From JBGPJM01 sp041485385 (lineage in GTDB: Bacteria > Planctomycetota > Phycisphaerae > Phycisphaerales > UBA1924), in contig JBGPJM010000267.1 in assembly GCA_041485385.1 (NCBI GenBank), positions 1-5,757 on the forward strand: DNA of 5,757 nucleotides, written 5' to 3'. Both the position numbers and the translations under genes were made by a program. Positions 1 to 4,249 of this stretch are shown piece by piece. Position 1 is the first letter of the stretch, and every line of letters starts with the position of its first letter. The notes beneath the pieces are model-generated. The model worked only from the letters and a program-made list of their open reading frames with translations. It did not search any database and was not told where the DNA came from.

Positions 1-581
1 AGGTGGCCACGCTGGAGGACGTCGTCGAGACGGCGGACATCTTCATCACCGCGACCGGCAACAAGAACATCATCACCGCCGAGCACATGGCGCGGATGAA
101 GGACAAGGCGATCGTCGGCAACATCGGGCACTTCGACAACGAGATCGACATGGCCGGGCTGAAGAAGGTGAAGGGGATCAAGAGGATCAACATCAAGCCG
201 CAGTACGACGAGTGGGTCTTTCCGGCGGCAAAGGGCGCAGGGGGTCGTCCGGAGCACTCGGTGCTCATCCTCGCCGAGGGGCGTCTCCTGAACCTCGGCT
301 GCGCCACCGGCCACCCCAGCTTCGTGATGAGCTCCTCGTTCTCCAACCAGGTCTTGGCGCAGATCGACCTGCACCAGTACGTCACGACCGGCAAGTCGAT
401 CAGCGGCACGGCGTACGACCAGAAGAAGGTGTACACGCTGCCGAAGCGACTGGACGAGAAGGTCGCTCGCCTGCACCTGGACAAGCTGGGCGTGCGCCTG
501 ACCAAGCTGTCGAGGGACCAGGCCGAGTACCTCGGCGTGCCGCTCGACGGGCCGTACAAGGCCGACCACTACAGGTATTGA
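1..581 (+). CDS. ahcY: S-adenosylhomocysteine hydrolase, C-terminal part (5' end outside window)
   Basis: This cytosolic enzyme reversibly splits S-adenosylhomocysteine into adenosine and homocysteine using tightly bound NAD, and so relieves product inhibition of methyltransferases. The visible 192 residues (reading frame from base 3, open at the left edge) cover part of the NAD-binding domain and the C-terminal tail. Diagnostic stretches are TATGNKNIIT (fragment residues 17-26), VGNIGHFDNEID (38-49), NIKPQ (63-67), LAEGRLLNLGCATGHPSFVMS (within 89-110) and the terminal KADHYRY. In the family the Lys and Tyr of this tail (here K186 and Y190) reach the NAD of the neighbouring subunit, so the C-terminus looks intact. 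One oddity is that the usual short FPDG-type loop before the LAEGRL segment is longer by about eight residues (FPAAKGAGGRPEHS, 219-260). The gene ends in TGA and converges with the VOC gene, 6 nt away. The identification is firm; the true start lies off the window. Confidence 0.97.
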   Translation, partial: VATLEDVVETADIFITATGNKNIITAEHMARMKDKAIVGNIGHFDNEIDMAGLKKVKGIKRINIKPQYDEWVFPAAKGAGGRPEHSVLILAEGRLLNLGCATGHPSFVMSSSFSNQVLAQIDLHQYVTTGKSISGTAYDQKKVYTLPKRLDEKVARLHLDKLGVRLTKLSRDQAEYLGVPLDGPYKADHYRY

Positions 582-591
582 GCCGGCTCAA
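578..591. repeat. Perfect 14-bp palindrome spanning two convergent stop codons
   Basis: TTGAGCCGGCTCAA is identical to its own reverse complement. Its axis lies exactly midway between the TGA of ahcY (579-581) and the TGA of the VOC gene on the opposite strand (588-590). As RNA from either strand it could form only a 5-bp stem with a CCGG loop and has no following U tract, so it is not a convincing intrinsic terminator. It could be a weak bidirectional stop, a protein-binding site, or chance in GC-rich DNA with constrained stop codons. Confidence 0.85.
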
Positions 592-980
592 CCCGTCTTG
601 CGGGCGAGCATGATCAGGTTGCCGGCCGGCTCGCGCACGGCGACCTCCTCCATGCCGTAGAAGGTGGGCCTGCGCGCCATTGCGAAGTCGATGTTCCCCA
701 GGCGGGCGATGGCCGCGTCGAGGTTGTCCACCTCGCAGTAGAGTGTGATCGATGACAGCGGCGGGGCCGCGCCCGCGCCGTCGGCGGCGGCGCTCGCCCG
801 CGTCTGGTACATCACCTCTAGGCCGTCCTTGACCAGCATGACGAAACCGGGTCCGTCCCCGTGCGGCACCTCCATGGCCCGCTCGAAGCCCATCCGGCTT
901 TCCCAGAACGGGAGGACCGGCTCGATCCGTTCCACCACGATGACCGGCGTGATCTTCCGCCACCCAGCGCTTGCTTTCAT
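588..980 (-). CDS. VOC-family (glyoxalase/bleomycin-resistance fold) protein
   Basis: This is a 130-residue single-module vicinal-oxygen-chelate protein, the normal length for one VOC unit. The first half is KITPVIVVERIEPVLPFWESRMGFE (9-33), a typical beta strand followed by the helix leading to the GFE turn. The second half carries ITLYCEVDNLDAAIARL (78-94) and ends in VAVREPAGNLIMLA (113-126), the usual last strand. By my alignment with glyoxalase I, three metal-ligand positions are Thr11, Thr79 and Met124 rather than His, His and Glu. It is therefore unlikely to be a metal-dependent glyoxalase I and may instead bind or sequester a ligand, as metal-free bleomycin-resistance-type proteins do. 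The substrate is unknown. The ATG at 978-980 is preceded by AGAGAGGG (987-994) at 6-nt spacing. It is divergent from the Cdd1-like/padR operon and convergent with ahcY, and could be a target of the adjacent PadR regulator. Confidence 0.88.
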   Translation of the reverse strand: MKASAGWRKITPVIVVERIEPVLPFWESRMGFERAMEVPHGDGPGFVMLVKDGLEVMYQTRASAAADGAGAAPPLSSITLYCEVDNLDAAIARLGNIDFAMARRPTFYGMEEVAVREPAGNLIMLARKTG

Positions 981-1011
981 GGTCGGCCCTCTCTAGTATG
1001 AATGAGACTAG
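971..1011. promoter_or_regulatory. Divergent promoter/operator region with CTAGT-N9-ACTAG inverted repeat
   Basis: Only 44 bp (981-1024) separate the start codons of the divergent VOC and Cdd1-like genes, and this stretch is clearly richer in A/T than its surroundings. An inverted repeat CTAGT (993-997), nine bases, then ACTAG (1007-1011) lies in its centre. On the + strand TTGCTT (971-976), 17 bp, TAGTAT (994-999) matches the sigma70 -35 and -10 boxes at 3 and 4 of 6 positions. On the - strand CATACT (995-1000) is a possible -10 without a recognisable -35. The repeat overlaps both candidate -10 elements, where a repressor would block both directions. PadR operators are commonly short inverted repeats of this size, and a padR gene is in the rightward operon. 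The promoter and operator calls are inferences. Confidence 0.4.
987..994 (-). promoter_or_regulatory. Ribosome binding site of the VOC gene
   Basis: On the minus strand AGAGAGGG ends 6 nt before the ATG at 978-980. It is a moderate Shine-Dalgarno match and supports this start codon. Confidence 0.55.
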
Positions 1012-1013
1012 TC

Positions 1014-1019
1014 GAGGAT
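1014..1019 (+). promoter_or_regulatory. Ribosome binding site deciding the start of the Cdd1-like gene
   Basis: GAGGAT has its GAGG core (1014-1017) 7 nt before the ATG at 1025. Another in-frame ATG at 998 has no such motif upstream, so 1025 is preferred. Confidence 0.55.
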
Positions 1020-1024
1020 ACCCT

Positions 1025-1345
1025 ATGGCCCGGGCCCTGTCAACGCCAAGTGCCGCGGATGACCGCCGGCTGTCCGACCTGCGGTCCGTCGGCCCCGCCA
1101 CGCTGGACGACCTGCGGCGGCTGGGCATCACGACCGTGAAACAACTGGCCCGCGCGTCCCCGGAGGGCGTGTACCGACGGCTCTGCCGGCTCGACGGCAT
1201 TCGGCACGATCCGTGCGTGCTGGACGTGCTGGCGTGCGCCATCGCCCAGGCCCGCGATCCGCGCCTTCCCGCGCGCCAGCGCGACTGGTGGTACTGGTCC
1301 CGGAAGCGAAAGGTCCAGGAGGCCGGCCGTGCCCAAGCGCGCTGA
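1025..1345 (+). CDS. Cdd1-like (pathogenicity-locus family) helix-hairpin-helix protein
   Basis: This 106-residue protein resembles the small family named after Cdd1 of the Clostridioides difficile pathogenicity locus, whose members contain a helix-hairpin-helix. Residues 16-48 (LSDLRSVGPATLDDLRRLGI, then TTVKQLARASPEG) have the V-G-P-A turn and the LGI-x-T-V-x-x-LA pattern of such DNA-binding or protein-binding hairpins. They are followed by VYRRLCRLDGIRHDPCVLDVL (within 49-69), typical of this family rather than of TfoX C-terminal domains. The end is aromatic and basic (DWWYWSRKRK, 87-96). There are no membrane segments or signal peptide, so it should be cytosolic. No enzymatic role is established for the family; nucleic-acid binding is suggested only by the fold. 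The gene overlaps padR by 17 nt, so the two are almost certainly co-transcribed and possibly translationally coupled. An alternative start at 998 would add nine residues. Family assignment is fairly sure, function is not. Confidence 0.82.
   Translation: MARALSTPSAADDRRLSDLRSVGPATLDDLRRLGITTVKQLARASPEGVYRRLCRLDGIRHDPCVLDVLACAIAQARDPRLPARQRDWWYWSRKRKVQEAGRAQAR
1317..1322 (+). promoter_or_regulatory. Strong ribosome binding site of padR inside the upstream gene
   Basis: A consensus AGGAGG ends 6 nt before the GTG at 1329-1331. It lies within the 3' end of the Cdd1-like gene and fixes the GTG as the padR start despite the non-ATG codon. The 17-nt gene overlap suggests translational coupling. Confidence 0.8.
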
Positions 1346-1913
1346 CCCCGGCGGGCTGACGTTGGCCGACCTGGTCGTGCTGGCCCTTCTGGCCGAGCAG
1401 CCCGTGCACGGCTACGCGGCGCTTGCGGAACTCCAGCGTCGCGAGGTCCAGGACTGGGCCGCGCTCTCCCGGCCCCAGCTGTACTACTCGCTCAAGAAGC
1501 TCGCCGGGGCAGGGCTCATCGAGCCCGCCCGCGATGAAGGGCCGGCGCAGGGCCCCGAGCGCACCGTCTACCACCCGAGCCGGCGCGGCCGCCGCGCCCT
1601 GCAGGACGCCCTCGCCCGGACGCACTGGGCCACGCAGCGCCCGCCGCCGCCGTTCCTGACCTGGCTGGTCCTCTCGATCCACGCGCGCCCGGACGAGGTG
1701 AGGGCCCTGGTGCGTCGCCGACACGAGTTCCTGGGCGCGCAGATCGCCCGGGAGCGGACCACGCTCGACGCCATTCGCGCGGACACCGGCCCGACCATCC
1801 CCATCGCGGAGGCGATCGTGGAGCTCGCGCTGTCGCAGTTCGAGCTCGAGCGGGCGTGGCTCCAGCGCGTCGAGCGGCTTCTTCCATCACAGGGAACATC
1901 GACTCAGCGGTAA
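1329..1913 (+). CDS. PadR-family transcriptional regulator
   Basis: This is a 194-residue PadR-type repressor. Residues 10-95 form the winged helix-turn-helix: LTLADLVVLALLAEQPVHGYA (within 10-30, with the hallmark HGY), the recognition-helix region RPQLYYSLKKLAGAGLIEP (49-67) and the wing ERTVYHPSRRGRRAL (77-91). Residues 96-186 are the alpha-helical C-terminal dimerisation region (Vir_act_alpha_C-like), including FLTWLVLSIHARPDEV and a long helix ending in FELERAWLQRVERLL. The length suits the larger PadR subfamily with an extended C-terminal domain. It starts at GTG with an excellent AGGAGG and is the second gene of the operon with the Cdd1-like protein. PadR proteins usually repress their own operon and a neighbour, releasing DNA on binding an aromatic or hydrophobic ligand. 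The likely site here is the inverted repeat in the divergent region at 993-1011. The inducer cannot be read from the sequence. The gene converges with the OPT transporter, 23 bp away. Confidence 0.93.
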   Translation: MPKRADPGGLTLADLVVLALLAEQPVHGYAALAELQRREVQDWAALSRPQLYYSLKKLAGAGLIEPARDEGPAQGPERTVYHPSRRGRRALQDALARTHWATQRPPPPFLTWLVLSIHARPDEVRALVRRRHEFLGAQIARERTTLDAIRADTGPTIPIAEAIVELALSQFELERAWLQRVERLLPSQGTSTQR

Positions 1914-1936
1914 CGGGCGCGGCCTGCGGAGCACGC

Positions 1937-4150
1937 TCAGCGCCGGCCCGAGAGGAATCTCTCGCGCCCGACGAAGTAGAGAAAGGCTCCGAGAAGAGCG
2001 AATACGACAAGGATGGCGATGTTGCTGTCGGCCAGACGAGCGAAGAGGCTCTGCCCCGTCAGGCGGTCGAAGAGCTGCGAGAGGTTGAGGCTCCGGGAGA
2101 GGGACTCGGAAGCTCCGGCGATGATGGCCAGGGTCATGCCCGCGATCGCGCCGCCGGCGATGAGGCCGGAGGAGAGCAGGACGCCCGGCGAGGATTCGCC
2201 CTGGGCCTCCGACTTCTTCTCCTTGCTCTTTCGCTCCACGAACCAGCGGACCATGCCGCCAAGGAAGATGGGCGTCGAGGCGGAGATGGGCAGGTACACG
2301 CCTACGGCGAAGGGGAGGCTGGAGACGCCGGCGAGCTCGAGCGTGATCGCTATGAACACGCCCAGCAGCACGAGGCCCCAGGGGAGCCGGCCGCCCAGCA
2401 CGCCGTCGATGATGAGGGACATGAGGCGGGCCTTGGGCGCATCGAACTTCTTGACGACCGTTCCGCCGGACTCGTCGGAGGAGGGATCGCGGTGGTCGAG
2501 GACGCCGTTGATGCCCGGGTCGACGAGGTAGCGGACAGCCCCGGTGTCATCGACGAGGTACCTGCCGGGCGGGACGCCCGCGGGGGCGTTGTCGGTGGTG
2601 AAATGGACCACGTTGTAGGAGGCGCTGTCGCGCGCGGCATCGACGCCGTGGAGCGTATCGCGCCCTTCGAATGAGCTCGAAGCGACCGTGATGGCCGGGA
2701 AGTCCCGCCTGGCGTAGATCGTCTTGGAGTCGTTGAAGATCTTGAGCGTGAAGCCGATGACCAGCGCGGCGGTGAGCGCGCCGACGAGGATGCCGATCTG
2801 CTGGGCGCGGGGCGTCGCGCCGATCAAGTAACCCGTTTTGAGGTCCTGCGAGGTCGTGCCGCCGTTGGAGGAGGCGATGCAGACGACGGCGGCGATGGAG
2901 AGCGCGGCGACGCGGTCGATGGGGCTCGTCCATCCCAGCGCGAAGAAGATCAGGCACGTCAGCAGGAGCGTGGCGACGGTCATGCCGGAGATCGGATTGG
3001 ACGAGGAGCCGATCTCGCCCGTCAGACGCGAGGAGACGGTGACGAAGAGGAATCCGAAGACCAGGATGAGCAGCGCGCTGAGGAACGAGACGTGGAGGCT
3101 GGGCAGGAGCATGAGCGCGCCGATCAGGCCGATGCAGCCCAGGACCACCAGGCCCATGGGCAGGTCGCGGTCGGTGCGCTCGGGGACGGTCGCGGGCGCG
3201 TCGCTCGCGGCGAGGCTGCGCAGGCCCCTGCCGAAGGCCGCCGCGATGGTCGGCAGGACGCGGAACATGCTGATGATGCCGCCGGCGGCGACGGCGCCGG
3301 CGCCGATGTAGAGGACGTAGGCGTTGCGGATCTGGGCGGGGTTCATGTCGCGGATGAATGTCGCGGCGGGGGCCAGCGGCTCGGTCTGTCCGTCGCCGAA
3401 GAGCCTGATCGCGGGGATGAGTACGAGGTACGCCAGCACGCCGCCGGCGCACATGATGCCCGAGATCCGGGGGCCGATGATGTAGCCGACGCCGAGCAAC
3501 TCTGGCGAGCACTCCGCGGAGATCGAGCCGCCCTTGAAGAACGAGATCATCTTCTCGGGCGTGTTCTTGAACAACCCGAGCCCGCCGTCGCCGTTGAGGA
3601 GCTTGAACAGGAACCCCAGCCCCAGGCCCGTGAAGACCGTCCTGGCGTTGGTGCCGCCCTTCTCGCCGGCGATGAGAACCTCGGCGCAGGCCGTGCCCTC
3701 GGGGTACGCGAGCTTGCCGTGTTCCTTGACGATCAGGCCGCGCCGGAGCGGGATCATCATCAGGATGCCCAGGAGCCCGCCCAGGACGGCCACGGTGATG
3801 ATCCGCGGCAGGTCCATGTCGTGCCCGAGGATCATCAGCGCGGGCATGGTGACGGCGACGCCGAAGGCGATGGACTCGCCGGCCGAGCCGGTGGTCTGGA
3901 CGATGTTGTTCTCGAGGATCGTGGCCGAGCGCGTGCCGAATGCGCGGCTGATCCACTTGAAGATCGAGATCGACATCACGGCAATCGGGATCGACGCGCT
4001 GATGGTGAGCCCGATCTTGAGGGCGAGGTACAGCGAGGCCGCGCCGAAGAGGATCCCCAGCACGGTCCCGACGAGCAGCGGGAGCGGGCGCAGCTCGGGA
4101 ACGGACGCTGCCGCGGGGATATACGGCTTGTGGGGCGGGGTGTCGGGCAT
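1937..4150 (-). CDS. OPT-family oligopeptide transporter
   Basis: This is a 737-residue inner-membrane permease of the oligopeptide transporter (OPT) superfamily, whose characterised members import small peptides or metal chelates by cation symport. It begins with a short cytosolic tail and then a series of hydrophobic segments (roughly residues 23-50, 52-67, 115-135, 170-185, 228-250, 277-297, 331-350, 355-372, 390-406, 412-426, 448-470, 589-607, 612-634, 659-681 and 709-727). Family signatures include ENNIVQTTGSAGESIAFG (80-97), KLAYPEGTACAEVLIAG (146-162), GEIGSSSNPISGMT (378-391), GGTTSQDLKTGYLIGATPRAQ (within 430-450) and GVYLPISASTPIFLGG (617-632). About 100 hydrophilic residues (474-572) interrupt the membrane region and contain a repeated RYLVD motif. 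The ATG at 4148-4150 has only a weak GGGA five bases upstream. Family and topology are secure; the substrate is not. It lies 99 bp downstream of the BNR protein gene and may be in its operon. Confidence 0.93.
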   Translation of the reverse strand: MPDTPPHKPYIPAAASVPELRPLPLLVGTVLGILFGAASLYLALKIGLTISASIPIAVMSISIFKWISRAFGTRSATILENNIVQTTGSAGESIAFGVAVTMPALMILGHDMDLPRIITVAVLGGLLGILMMIPLRRGLIVKEHGKLAYPEGTACAEVLIAGEKGGTNARTVFTGLGLGFLFKLLNGDGGLGLFKNTPEKMISFFKGGSISAECSPELLGVGYIIGPRISGIMCAGGVLAYLVLIPAIRLFGDGQTEPLAPAATFIRDMNPAQIRNAYVLYIGAGAVAAGGIISMFRVLPTIAAAFGRGLRSLAASDAPATVPERTDRDLPMGLVVLGCIGLIGALMLLPSLHVSFLSALLILVFGFLFVTVSSRLTGEIGSSSNPISGMTVATLLLTCLIFFALGWTSPIDRVAALSIAAVVCIASSNGGTTSQDLKTGYLIGATPRAQQIGILVGALTAALVIGFTLKIFNDSKTIYARRDFPAITVASSSFEGRDTLHGVDAARDSASYNVVHFTTDNAPAGVPPGRYLVDDTGAVRYLVDPGINGVLDHRDPSSDESGGTVVKKFDAPKARLMSLIIDGVLGGRLPWGLVLLGVFIAITLELAGVSSLPFAVGVYLPISASTPIFLGGMVRWFVERKSKEKKSEAQGESSPGVLLSSGLIAGGAIAGMTLAIIAGASESLSRSLNLSQLFDRLTGQSLFARLADSNIAILVVFALLGAFLYFVGRERFLSGRR

Positions 4151-4249
4151 GATGGTCCCGGTCGGAAGGGAGGGCAGGCATTGCCGTCATCGGGCGCGAG
4201 CGGGGCAGCATACCGCGGGGTGGTGCCTCGACGACGACGCCGGTTCCAG
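4151..4249 (-). other. 99-bp gap between the BNR gene and the OPT gene
   Basis: The stretch holds no gene. Read on the minus strand, TATGCT (4207-4212) is a 4-of-6 match to a -10 box that would give a leader of roughly 50 nt for the OPT gene, but I see no -35 box at proper spacing. There is no hairpin followed by a T tract, so read-through from the BNR gene is possible. A weak GGGA (4156-4159) is the only ribosome binding signal for OPT. Confidence 0.4.

Noticed and set aside
592..604. CCCG-TCTTG-CGGG hairpin after ahcY
   Set aside because: Only a 4-bp stem, inside the VOC coding region and without a T tract; expected often by chance in this base composition.
998..1024. Upstream in-frame ATG at 998 as start of the Cdd1-like gene
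   Set aside because: No ribosome binding motif precedes it, while GAGG lies 7 nt before the ATG at 1025; the extra nine residues add nothing typical of the family.
400..1242. - strand frame of 280 codons across ahcY end, VOC and Cdd1-like genes
   Set aside because: Low-complexity Arg/Ala/Gly composition and overlap with three recognisable genes.
1914..1950. Possible bidirectional terminator hairpin between padR and the OPT gene
   Set aside because: CGGGC can pair with GCCCG, but the rest of the stem needs bulges, the loop is large, no T tract follows on either strand, and the right arm lies within the OPT coding region.
1856..2674. Long + strand open frame (272 codons) opposite the end of the OPT gene
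   Set aside because: It is highly acidic and Gly/Glu/Asp rich with no domain and lies antisense to a clear membrane-transporter gene; GC-rich codon use leaves such frames open.
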